Below, in pieces: positions 21,473-32,500 of a stretch of 56,511 nucleotides of DNA (positions are counted from its first letter, which is position 1; each line of letters opens with the position of its first letter). Location of the stretch: assembly GCA_000827495.1 (NCBI GenBank), contig KN817693.1, forward strand, positions 1-56,511, written 5' to 3'. The DNA is from Hypholoma sublateritium FD-334 SS-4. Taxonomy: Eukaryota > Basidiomycota > Agaricomycetes > Agaricales > Strophariaceae. The position numbers and the translations under genes are program-made. Below the pieces are notes generated by a model that was not told where the DNA came from, did not search any database, and saw only the letters and a program-made list of their open reading frames with translations.

Positions 21473-22191
21473 ATGGCCAGCGCAGGACTAGGTGTTCCAA
21501 TTAAACTTCTTCATGAATCTCTGGGGCATATCATTACTGTTGAACTCAAGACGGGACAGCTCTATCGAGGGAAACTGGCTGAAGGTGCGTTTCATCTTTT
21601 CAATTCAGGCAATCCAACTCAGACTTTTCTGTTGCGCACTATTTGATAATCGACAATTCAACTTGCTAGCCGAAGACAACCTGAATATTTCCTTGAAAGA
21701 CATAACTGTAACTGGTCGCGATGGCCGTGTATCTCAGCTGGAACAAGTCTATATCCGGGGAAGTATGATTCGTTTCTTTATTGTACCTGACATGCTGCAG
21801 AATGCGCCCATGTAAGTCTCCCATCTTGAAAACTATGCTTTGACAGTCTGTTGACCAATGTTAATGCACTTTCACAGGTTCAAGCGAGTAGGACCAAATG
21901 CGATGAGAGGACGGGGAATCGGCACAGCACGAGGACGTGCTACAATTATGCGGGGTACGTTGTTTTGGTTGTGCAATATTAACGGCGATAACTCATTTAA
22001 TTTTCACCGTATCTGCTTTTGTTTGTTCGTTTCCTTCCCGATAATGTCTAGCAAACGGTACGTTGGATTTTGTGTTCATGGCTGTCCATGGCTTTTTTCG
22101 CTTCCATCAGAATTATCTGATAAGCGATGTTTTACCTCCAGCTCGACGTGGTCGTGGTGTCGCGCCACCAGCCAGGGGAATTCGACGTTAA
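21473..22191 (+). CDS. SMD3: Small nuclear ribonucleoprotein Sm D3
   Basis: Five exons (21473-21584, 21670-21811, 21878-21954, 22052-22057, 22142-22191) total 387 nt and give 128 residues. The Sm fold is complete: [37 protein letters not shown] (Sm1), then [20 protein letters not shown] and [17 protein letters not shown] (Sm2), followed by the RG-rich tail ([29 protein letters not shown]) that arginine methyltransferases modify in other species. SmD3 is a core subunit of the heptameric Sm ring of U1, U2, U4 and U5 snRNPs. Exon 4 is only six nucleotides (CAAACG), needed to keep the tail in frame. The gene is intact and marks the start of the conserved half of the window. A CACGTG lies 130 bp upstream. 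Confidence 0.92.
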
Positions 22192-22854
22192 TTATTATTG
22201 CCGAAGAGATTCGGGTGTTGTACTACAGGATTATCCCCCTACTTCTACTCAACAGTTTTTCGCTGGGCTTGACATCAAAAAATCTTGAAATCGGTCTATA
22301 CTCGCAGGTTTACAAGCTAGAAGTACATCATAATTGCTAGCGATGTTGCGACGTACCATAGTCAATGCCAAAATTGCCATTGAGACTGTACATGATTGAT
22401 AGTTTATAGAACATCCAATTCTAGAAACAATGCTATTATGATACACATGTTCTTTCTATCAGTAGTTTTGTGATAACTTCATTCAGAACGGAATAGAAGA
22501 ACCGAGAGAATGGGATTATGACATGGTCTTCCTGTCACTACAATTTTGTCAGTTTGGCAGTCTTGGCAAGAATCTTCGCAAACTTCTGACTGCGACATAT
22601 CTCAAAGGCTGTGTTGCCTTCTATTGCATCTGAAAGGCTGTGTTACTTCGGTGTTCTGTCCGAGATACAATGTTGGTCCGTACAAGACGTCCGATGTAAG
22701 TGAAGGATGCGTGATCGTCCGCGGAATGAAGGAACAACAGAACTGAATGATGGAGCTCGGCGTAGAAACATGTGGCCTTGAAGCGTAGAGCCTATCCCGA
22801 TACTTGTGGGAAATGGAAGGTATTCACCCATGGTACCACACAAGTGGCAATCGA
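22192..22854. other. Intergenic between convergent SmD3 and SDHAF4
   Basis: About 660 bp holding both 3' ends. AAAGGCTGTGTT occurs twice 28 bp apart (near 22603 and 22631). No coding homology. Confidence 0.5.
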
Positions 22855-23187
22855 CTAGAAATCAGATACTCTGCCTTTGAAACTCCAATCGCCTCCCGGA
22901 TCGGCTGCAGAGTGAGTTATTGGTTCGCGTTTGGGGCCGCCTGTTTCCCCTGTAGTTGGATTCACATCTCCTTCGAATTCGGGTTCTACGGGTTGACGGG
23001 CATCGGGATGAACGGCGAGATTAGGTGAATTAAAGAGTGTCGATGGAGCAAGTGGTGTCTGTGCCTTGCGCAACAGTTCTTCGAATTCACGTTGTTGTTT
23101 CCGGGGAAGGGGAAGCGGCGCTGGTTGGTTCATCGATACATGACGAATAAAAGGTTGTTGCAGACGCATGGATGAGAAGCGTATCAT
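22855..23187 (-). CDS. SDHAF4: Succinate dehydrogenase assembly factor 4
   Basis: A single exon of 110 residues. The C terminus carries the family signature VNPTTGETGGPKREP, then GDWSFKGRVSDF (the family ends in a G-D-W-x-x-x-G-R-x-x-D-F pattern). The N terminus (MIRFSSMRLQQPFIRHVSM) is basic, hydroxylated and free of acidic residues, as expected of a mitochondrial targeting peptide. SDHAF4 (yeast Sdh8) binds flavinylated Sdh1 in the matrix and helps build complex II. The ATG at 23185-23187 is preferred because it puts the presequence at the N terminus; an upstream in-frame ATG would add eight residues. It is divergent from the Zn2Cys6 gene, sharing a 159-bp promoter with a CACGTG. Confidence 0.88.
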   Translation of the reverse strand: MIRFSSMRLQQPFIRHVSMNQPAPLPLPRKQQREFEELLRKAQTPLAPSTLFNSPNLAVHPDARQPVEPEFEGDVNPTTGETGGPKREPITHSAADPGGDWSFKGRVSDF

Positions 23188-23278
23188 GGTAAGTATGCCA
23201 AAAGTATGCATAAGTACTTGATAAGTACTTCACTGGAAGGGATCGCCAAGTGGGATGTCATTTACTATTTCTATATAT

Positions 23279-23284
23279 CACGTG
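23279..23284. promoter_or_regulatory. CACGTG palindrome between SDHAF4 and the Zn2Cys6 gene
   Basis: CACGTG lies 92 bp before the SDHAF4 start and 63 bp before the transcription factor start, so it could serve both genes. Confidence 0.4.
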
Positions 23285-23346
23285 CGAAAACACTGGCTAT
23301 AGCCTACTGGCAGTACTTAGGCCCGTTGTGCTCACGGCTCACCTTC

Positions 23347-26300
23347 ATGCCACTCATCGATACGGCCTCTCGAGAACGGAAGCAAAAGAAGGACAGAGCA
23401 TGCGATGCATGCAGACGCCGTAAAACTAAATGCGACGGAGCTTCCATGCTCAATCATGTGTGCTCGAACTGCATGCAGAATGGTAAACCATGCACATACG
23501 TGTGAGTATCAAATAATGCATCCTACTGTGGACTTATGGCTCATGTCCTTCCAGTGAGGCATCTACACCTCGCGGACCACCCAAGGCGTCTGTATCACTG
23601 TATGCTGCTGGAACAGCTCCCCGTTAATATCTTTCTAGTTATATCACAACTCTTGAGGACAGAGTGGAAGCCCTAGAGGCACTGCTTCAACAGGTCCAAA
23701 TTTCCAACTTCTCTACTGGCTCTATAGTGTCTCAACGGAAAACCCCTAGATTCGTCCTGATCAGAATTTCTCGGAAGAGTTGGGACCACCTGTCATTCGG
23801 GGCTCATGGAAAGCTCAAGATGGGTTTTTGGACGCACCTTCTTTTCGTAGAAAATCTCCTATCGCGAACAACATCTTACCGCCGCTTCTGATACCATATC
23901 AGCTTACGAGCAAGCATCCAGTTCCAGACCAAAACTATGTTTCTAGTGGTTCTCAATCGCCGCGCTCCACTCACCTGATATTCCGATCCAAGCTTCCTTC
24001 CAAGCGCACGCGCACTGGCTTAGATTTTGATGGACGGTTTTCTTCGTCCTCAGAAGAATCTTCGGATGATGCATCTTCCTCCTCCGAGCAAGTAGAGGAA
24101 ACGGTAGTCACATCACTGGATGGCAGAGAAAAGATAACTCTCGTTGCCTCCGAAAATGACGATACCGCAGAGGAAGCTAATATTCGATTTCACGGTCGAA
24201 GCAGTACGGCCGGTCTGATCGAAACTACGAGGCAGTTCAAGCACATGCATATCAGGGACGCCGTAGGCTTGCCGGAGGGGGCTGCACCTATTCATCACTC
24301 CACTCCTGTATTCCCGGATAACTTGACAGTGGCCCAATGGAGGCGCCCCCTCTTTTGGAAAAGACCGGTGGTATGTGGCACTGTCCACACTTCTTCGTGT
24401 CGAGAGCTGACCATGTTAGTGGGAGAATTCACATGAAGCTCAGCGTGTCGAATCTTTGAATAGACTTCAGAGCTTTCTTGAATATTTTCCCTCTCCGGAT
24501 TTGGCGCAAACCCTCATCAATTTGTACTTTCAGAATTCCAATCTAGTTTTTCCTCTGCTTCATCGTCCAACCTTTACTCGGCAATGGAAAGAGCAGCTGC
24601 ATCATCGAAACATATGGTTTGCGGGCGTTTGCTTACTGGTCTTTGCAATTGGTAGCCACTGGTGTAACGATGAGCGGGTTTTACCCGAGTTATCATCTGA
24701 AGGAGACCCGAAACAGATTAAGTGGGGAAGAGCCGGTCGTCAATATTTTGATATAGCGGTTGGTAAGCGGGTCAACATTGTCTTCCCTTTCTTGTCTAAT
24801 GCAGTCGCAGAAATCCATCTTCTCAGGCAAACTTTTTTTCACCCAACTTCTCTGTTTGAGGTGCAAACATATGTGGTGCGTTTCCTTCATTATTACCGAC
24901 CAGTTCCTTTGTTTAATTCTACTCGCAGCTTATGGGATTGTATCTACGAAGCACTGCTGTTTATCCCACTGCTTGGATTGTCGTAAGTGTGGGCCTTCGA
25001 AAAGTACAGGATATTGGCGCACATCGAAAAAAGGTATATCGAGCTGAACCAAATATTGATGATGAGCTGTGGAAACGTGCATTCTGGCTTCTCGTCGTCC
25101 TTGATCGTATCGGGGGTGCTGCCCTTGGACGTGCTTGCGGTATATCAGAAGAAGAGTAAGTATCCATTGGACTCTCTGTATCCCACGAGATAATTATGCA
25201 GCTTAGCTTTGACCTGGATCTCCCGCTCCAAGTCGACGATGAATATTGGACAATAGATCACCAAAAATTCAAACAACCTCCAAAAATTCCATCAAAGCTG
25301 ACAGCATTTATACAACTTATCAAGCTAACCCAAATAATGGCATTCACTATGAAAACACTGGCGAGTATTCGTCCCAACTGGCTCCTAAGCAAGACCTGAC
25401 ATCTATATAGTATGTCATTAGCAAATCCAAGATTTTTAACAATGCAACTGCAGTAGACCGGAACTCCATAACAAAACAGGTTTCGTTGGCTATGGCCGAG
25501 TGGCTAGAGCGTCTGCCAGAACATTGTAGGCTATCGTGATCCAATTTTTCATTCTCATCTTTGATAAGCTTAATGTTAGTGCAATGGCACGACGCAATCA
25601 AAAATCCAGCGTTCTTGATGCAATCTGCGGCGCTTATTACCTTATACCACCTTACACAAATATTCATCTGGCGCTCACTGATCTCCCTACCACACCCTTG
25701 TTCACCTCAACAAAACAGTCCCGTTGGATCCACCCCCGTGTCATTGGTAACAGATCCGGCTATCAATCGCTGCATCGAAGCCGCCCTAGCATGCGCTCGC
25801 ATAGTCGAGGTCCAATTGCGACTCGGCATCAATTTATTTTATGTCCCTGGTATTATCAACGTATCATATATATGCACGGGCGTACTCTCTGTCAGTGCTT
25901 GGAATCTGAAAATCCAGGAAAAAGAATTTGTCGACGCCTCTATCCCAGATTTAAAGCCGCCACTTGCAAGTCGAATTGAAGAATGCATTACCAATGCGAA
26001 GACATTTTTGCGTGCGCTTGAAGTGGTTAAAGGTCATTGGGAGATAGTTGCAGTATTACTGTGAGCAGCTTAACCTTCTCCTTTTTCTGCCAGTTTTTTT
26101 TTGTTCCCTTTCCAACTTTCTCATCGCGTCCCCACTGATTTGTATTTCTTGTGATCCAGGGAGGAATTGACACAATCTTTGATTGGCCTGGAAACCCCAC
26201 CTTCCAACCACGACGTTAATGAGACCTATGAATTGAAGAAAACCCGCTCAAGATCTTCCGTTCGTGGCCCGCAGATCTCTACACACGTTCAATACAGCGT

Positions 26301-27087
26301 GGATGTCAATGAAATATCAAATGATCGACAACGCTCGCCGCGAGAATACGTTCGCCATGCAGCCCTGCACAGACACAGTTCTCAAGCGGCTGCATTACAC
26401 TCTTTTTCAGACTCGGAGCCCGGTGGCCACTTCCCCGTACTGAACCCACCTCTTGCACTTGATACTCGGAGACAATCGGAGATGAAGTTAAGGCGCTCTT
26501 CAATCAACACCGCGTCACCTGTTGACGAGCGATCCCCTATAAGCTCACCAATATCGGCAAATCCAAATTCTTGGCATGAACGGGGTATCCCTTACATTAG
26601 TTCCATGAGACGCGCGTCCTCCTCGTCAAACCTGCGGGCTCAGTACGACCGTCACTCGGCGCAGGATAGGGATATGCTCAGTGCCAGGCCGCCTTTGCGG
26701 CCGCCAGAGTCGGCCGTTAGATATGACGATTCTAGTAGATACAATGACCGTGGCATGCATTTGGATGACCGCATGTATCTCAGCGCCCCGCGTTACGCAA
26801 CACAAGGATATCAGCAACATGGTCCATACGAATCCTCACAAGGTTCACTAGAGAGAGGACAGAATCGGTACGTACCAGCCTCATTTAGCAGACAGTAAAG
26901 CGTTCTAATAACGAACCACAGTGAAGATAGCCTGAGTGACCATCCCGTTCGCGATCTACAATTCCGCGGGCGACATGCGCCCCTAACTGATACCCGATAT
27001 CCTCATGAAGCGAGCAATATGCCTCGTCATAGGGTAGGTCAAAATTTGTATGGGGAAGAAACGTATGATGCCTCTGAAAGTCGGTGA
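23347..27087 (+). CDS. Zn2Cys6 transcription factor with fungal-specific TF domain
   Basis: Exon 1 holds the binuclear cluster ACDACRRRKTKCDGA, then CSNCMQNGKPC (six Cys in C-x2-C-x6-C ... C-x2-C-x6-C order), followed after two introns by a dimerisation helix (YITTLEDRVEALEALLQQ). After an acidic Ser-rich stretch come the hallmarks of the fungal transcription factor middle domain: WENSHEAQRVESLNRLQSF, PLLHRPTFTRQW, FAGVCLLVFAIGSHWCNDE, and after further introns LWKRAFWLLVVLDRIGGAAL and LDLPLQVDDEYW. The C-terminal 250 residues are disordered and rich in Ser, Arg, Tyr. About ten introns join without a break, ending at TGA 27085-27087. It should be a nuclear sequence-specific regulator; the target genes cannot be told from the sequence. 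Confidence 0.85.
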
Positions 27088-27401
27088 CTTCCAGTCTCTC
27101 TCCCGGGCCCGTAGACAATTTGGAGGGCTCGGTTTGGTATAAGTACTCAACCTTGTATTTAGTTGACTATGTATTAGAGCGATCGGTCTGTCCTTTAAAT
27201 AAAGAGAGTGGGAGATATCGCCACATTGTAATAAACTCGATGTTGTGTTATTGTTTATAGATTCGCCAATATCTTCCCCAGCGCAGGTTGTCAAATGAGG
27301 AGAGAAAGTTCAGCTTCAGCAATTGGCGCTCAAGGTCAATGTAACTACATGATTTTCCTAAAAATACAAGGTAGCATAAAGAAAGTGATACTAGTGTATA
27401 A
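27088..27401. other. Convergent intergenic region
   Basis: About 310 bp of 3' flank shared by the Zn2Cys6 gene and NSA2. No coding frame or RNA gene seen. Confidence 0.5.
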
Positions 27402-28405
27402 TCAAACCACTGGAAAACGCCGTTAGCGCGGGGCCCATTCTATGATGAGCAAAATACGCACGAAGGACAGCATTTATACAGCCGTCATTTTCAGGATTAT
27501 TGGTGATCTGAGCATATTTTCCAAACACAACTTTGCCACCTGCTGTAACGAGACCAAGCTCAGAAACATTCACTTCTATGACAGTACCCTTAGTCATGAC
27601 CCCCAATTGCGTGTACATGGGTGACTGTGGGTTCTTTTTGACACCGAGAATCGCTAACTGGAACGTAGCTTTCAGGTCCGCTATAGTTGGGTGAATTAGG
27701 AAAGATGTGTGATAAGAGGTAATTGCAGACGCACGATGTGTGACATTGGCTTTTTTGTAGCGCAGAGCCATTGGCCGAATGAATCTTTCCATCTTAACGG
27801 GCTTTCTTGTGAAGCCTTCGCCAACGAATGTGGCTTTTGTGACCATGCGCTTCCATGCTTTGCTCTTGCTCTTTCCGGTCTTCAAGACCTTGAACATCTC
27901 ATCTTCGGCAATGCCTCTGACTTTCGGCAATGGCACAGCATATTTAGCAGCCTTGTCCTTGCGCTTCTGTTTGATTGCACTTGATAGCGCTTTGGCGTCC
28001 TTCTGGCCCTCACGATCAAGTAAGTAGGTGGGGAGAGCGCCGTCGGGTACTGTTCCAGAGTCTGGTTGCTTGACGTTCCGCTCGTCATGAGCTTTAAGCG
28101 TCTTTTTCATCTGGATTTTCTCTGCATGACGCTTCGCGTGAAGAAGTTTACCCTTGATACCGAAGGCCTGCTGCGCTATCGCCGATGATTTATGAGCGAG
28201 ACGAGCCTCGCGCTTGCGTCTGTATGCCGAGGGATTTCTGAGTAAAGTGAGAGGCTTTATTGGATTTGTAACACATACTTGCGCTCAAAATGATCGAGGC
28301 GGCGACCGTGCCGTTTGATGGACTCTTCGATATACTCGTTCTGGATAGCTGTGAGAAGGGGTTGCAGACGTCATTGACAAATAAATCACCTGGGGCTGTA
28401 GACAT
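27402..28405 (-). CDS. NSA2: Ribosome biogenesis protein NSA2
   Basis: Five exons. The start MSTAPA joins across an intron (branching after CCA G) to [20 protein letters not shown]. Then come [99 protein letters not shown], and the S8e-like C-terminal domain ending in [16 protein letters not shown]. An intron separates THP from DLKATF, and a last one sits four codons before the end. All conserved parts are present at the normal length for the family (about 260 residues). NSA2 is a nucleolar protein of late pre-60S particles, needed for 27S rRNA processing. It is divergent from YIP1 with 154 bp between starts and a CACGTG in between. Confidence 0.93.
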
Positions 28406-28520
28406 AAAGTGTGAGCTAGGGACTTGTACACTGGAAATAACTCTACTTGCCATGGCTGGAGAAACGAGAAGGTGAGCCAAACAGGCGTCAATAGGTACTG
28501 AAGAAAGTGGGCGGGTGTGG

Positions 28521-28526
28521 CACGTG
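28521..28526. promoter_or_regulatory. CACGTG palindrome between NSA2 and YIP1
   Basis: CACGTG sits 116 bp upstream of the NSA2 start and 34 bp upstream of the YIP1 start, in the short divergent promoter. Confidence 0.4.
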
Positions 28527-28559
28527 GGCAGTCTTCAATCTGCAACGCACTTAAAAAGT

Positions 28560-29480
28560 ATGTGGCAGCAGGACCACAACCCCTATGCCTCCTCATCCTC
28601 CTCAAATTACTATCCCCAGCAACAGCCGGCTGAGCAGCTCCAGTTCTATGCACAGACTCAGGACTACTATGCTGCTTCCAGGTCCAGCCTCGATTCTCAA
28701 GTCCAGGGATCTATAGCACAGCCAGCTTTCGGCGGAAACATACAGAGTCAAGGAGCGTGGTGGACAGCGTTTGGGACGGGCGGCGTGGAAGGCGAACCTC
28801 CATTGCTCGAAGGCGAGTTGTGCTAATATCTGCTTCGTGGCCAATGTTCAACGTTCCAGTCGCGTCATACAGAACTCGGCATCAATTTCCACCATATACG
28901 CGATAAATCATTGACTGTGCTCAATCCACTGCGTCGCGTCGACGAGCATATAATGGACGATGCAGATCTGGCTGGCCCAATATTTTTCATATTTTGCTTT
29001 GCTATATCGTTGCTTTTCGTGAGTGACGACCTTCCACGTCGACAGAAATGCGCTAAGTAACTCCGCAGTCCGGAAAATCCAACTTCAATTACATCTATGG
29101 CGTTGGCCTATTTGGCTCTGTTTCGCTGTATACCCTCCTTAACCTCATGTCGGAACAAGGGATTGACGCATACCGCGTTGCATCGGTATTAGGCTACTGT
29201 CTATTGCCTATGGTGGGCGTAGGCGCGATCAGCGTCATGGTAGCTCTAGAGTGCGTTAAATACCTGATAATATTGCATGTCAGCCCTCTGACATCTTTCT
29301 AGTGGCACATTTGGTTACTTGTTATCCGCACTATCCATCCTGTGGTGCACATACGCTGCCTCCGGAATTTTTGTTGCCGTGCTGCGCATGTCGAATCAGC
29401 GACTTCTTGTGGCATACCCGATTGGTCTCTTGTACGGATGTTTTGCCCTTCTAAGTATCTTCAACGGCACGCAAAAATAA
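28560..29480 (+). CDS. YIP1: YIP1 family Golgi/ER membrane protein
   Basis: Four exons (28560-28812, 28873-29018, 29069-29250, 29303-29480) give 252 residues. The N-terminal part is cytosolic and Gln/Tyr/Ser-rich. The hallmark sequence [21 protein letters not shown] spans intron 1, followed by [20 protein letters not shown]. Five hydrophobic segments follow ([94 protein letters not shown]). Yip1 binds Ypt/Rab GTPases and acts in COPII vesicle formation and ER-Golgi traffic. Intron 1 starts with GC rather than GT; only that donor keeps the frame. The gene ends 81 bp from the CSF1 stop on the opposite strand. Confidence 0.93.
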
Positions 29481-29561
29481 TACAAAATTATCACATATAC
29501 TGCACTTATACATGGGTATTCAATAAGTATGCCTGTCTTACTGTGGATGCTACTATCTACT

Positions 29562-32500
29562 TTAATGAGGGCCCGAGTCCAAGGATTTCTTCGTACCGGC
29601 GAGCAACTGTTGACTGTATAGTTTAAGTAAAACCTCCAGAATTTCATCCAGTGGTCGCGCCGCGTATTCATTGACATATTGTGGCAGCGAATCCTCCAAG
29701 TTGAATCCTGCCTTTTTCATGAAGAAGGGATGCATGACATCAGGAGTGGCATCGCCAAGCTGTCGCATGGTCAGGCGCTCGATATGACGATCGCGAGGGC
29801 GATAGATGATGTTTGCTCGCTTATTGACATCCTGTGAGGGAGTTGGTTCAGCCGCTTCTCTGGATGATGGGAACGGGCAAGGAGAGGGTGCCGCTTGGGC
29901 AAGCGGCGATAATGGTGTCTGCTCTCTAGCTGATAACGGGGACTTGATATGCTCCACCCAGCCAAGGCGACTGGAAGACGGCGGAAAGGCGCTCGTACCG
30001 CCGGATGGCAGAGTGGCGGACCGTGGAGTGTCTGTGAGCAACAATGGTTCCGGAATCTTCTTTTTCCTCTGTGAGCCAGTCATGACATTCGAAGCGGCTC
30101 CTATAGATATCCGCCAGTCCTCGGTCGCCCGGACCTGTTCCATCTCCCTCGTCAAATTCTTCCGAAGAATAGTCAGCCATGAATACAAGGACATGTTGAG
30201 AGTGATGTAGATATCCTCGAATGCCTTCATCCCTTCCCGGCGCACAAATTCACTGTAGAAATCGTATACAAGGACTCTCGCTGCTTCTTCCTTTAGCTCT
30301 TCACTAGTCATATGCATTTTCATGGACGGGAGTCCTACGATGATGGCCTCGGTCGCGTCCTTGAACAAGGCTGATAACCAGTCTTGGCCGTCTTGCTCAT
30401 CGACCAGTGTCAGCGACATTGGGACTGCATGTGCCACTTGTGTGTATTTGGAGATGACCATCGATGAGAATGAAAGGTGCAAATCTCGATTCGTGGCGGG
30501 AACGTCGGCACCAACAACACCACTCAACCGAGCACGGACGTCCTGTCCAATAAACTGTGCGATCTCCATGTCCCTCATGCTACGTGGGAAGACGATGAGG
30601 CGCAATACGTCAAGCTGGAGGTACATGTGTTGCCTGATAACATAGGAAAGATCTGATTCGGCCTCTTTGAATCGAGTGCGAGCGGAATGTAGCATAGCCT
30701 CTGCGACGGCCGACAAGGGGTTATCTGGTTTCGGCGTGCGCGTGATGCGGAAGGTCTGGGATTCTCTTGCTGCTCCTTGGCGTTGTGAATCCAGGTTTGC
30801 CTTGAATTTGTTCGCGTAAGATAGTAGCTTGGGGATCGTTCCAACAGTGGCTATCGTAATAATTTCAGAGCATTTGATGCTGAACGACAATTCGAGTGGC
30901 CGCGATCTGTCTTTAAACTGAGAAATTTTGGACCAATCGTCTAGGATCTCGACTTCCAATGGCTTAGCACTGCACGTACCTACTTCAGCTTCCGGAAGTC
31001 AGATCCAAGTAATTTTTCTCACCGGTAAAGCAGCAATTGCTGATGATCAGACTCAAGGGTGACTGACAACGAACCACTGGTCAATCTAAGCTCCAGCATA
31101 TTGCTTCGACCATAGTCAGCCCGCAGAGCATCTTCTGATCTTCTTATTGTCTCGAAGACGCAGGAGGACACGCTGGCGCGTCCGGACATATTACCTTGAG
31201 CTATGATGGAGACATCTCCTATGTGCAGAAGGACCTCCTTTATATCATCTGTCAACTTGGTCTTGAAGGTTGATTGGTGCAGCTCGAGTTTGATCTTCGT
31301 TATCGATTGGCCAAGGTCTACATCCAGCTGTATCTTGCGGATTCGAAGCAGCGCGATCGTCAAGAATCCATTCTGCCGTTGTATAGCAGGCGGTTCAGCT
31401 GGAAGGCTCGCAATCGCCTGGACTGGGGTCTTCGGCTCGACGGCCGATTGGTTATTGAATATCGGTATGCGGTCGAGCCACACTGCCTTGAAACAAAGAA
31501 TATCCTGCAAACGCGAAAAGCGAACCGCTCCCAAAAACTCGGTATCCAGAACAACTGATATCGAATTGAGGGTTTGTCCGGGTTCAGATTCCATTTTAGC
31601 AAATGCGACTGAGAAAGTGAGATTTCTGGCATCCACTTTGACGCAGTCATCACTGAGGAACCCATGCTTCAGCCCAATGGTTAGGCCCCCCACACTACCG
31701 AAGAAAGAAATCTTGTGTGCACCGGGAGATATGTTGACGACGAATCCACCACTTTCCCAATGCAATCCTGCAACAACATTGACATCGGGTTGGCAGGTTA
31801 ATTCAAGTTTAGACTTGTCGATCCGCAAACTGAATGAGATCTGCATGCTTGAAACTGTGCGCGCGTCATCAGCTTTCAGCGGCAGTGAAGAAGTTGAAGG
31901 GCGCGATAATAGAGGTGGCGGTTTTGAAACCAGAGGACTAGCTTTCCTCATTCGCCCTTCGATATGATTAATGAGTTCCGTCAAGAAAGGTAACAGTGAT
32001 GGTCTGAGGGTGTTTTGACTGGAGAACACTGTGCTGTTAAATATGAGCACCGATGATTCGCATTCTACATCTTTGAGGAGTTTCTGGGATACGGGGGCGG
32101 CCCGATATTCACCCCAGACCGAAACAATTGGCAAATTAAACACCTCTGCACCTAGGGCCAGGATCTGGTCATCAGGGATGTCTAAAACATTACTTGATGA
32201 AAGGATGTTTGTTTTGAACAGCTGGCTAGCAGACCGGCTATATAGCCTGACTTTACCACTGTGGAAGACAAGTTGCGAAAATATGTTTGGCGTAGGTGTA
32301 GCAGTATATCGTTTTTCTACCGCAGGTTTTGCAATTTCCATGGTCGGGATTGAGGTTATGGGCGTCCGAGGAACATTGGTGGATAGACGTTCCACTCTTT
32401 CTTTGCCTTGTCGATATACGTCGATCAAGGCGAACACATAACTGGATATTGTAGAATCAATATCCAGAATGAAGCCACTGACGTCTGCCTTAATCCAGAT

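Noticed and set aside
31203..31967. Plus-strand frame of 254 codons inside CSF1
   Set aside because: Antisense shadow of a long CSF1 exon, which has the recognised gene around it.
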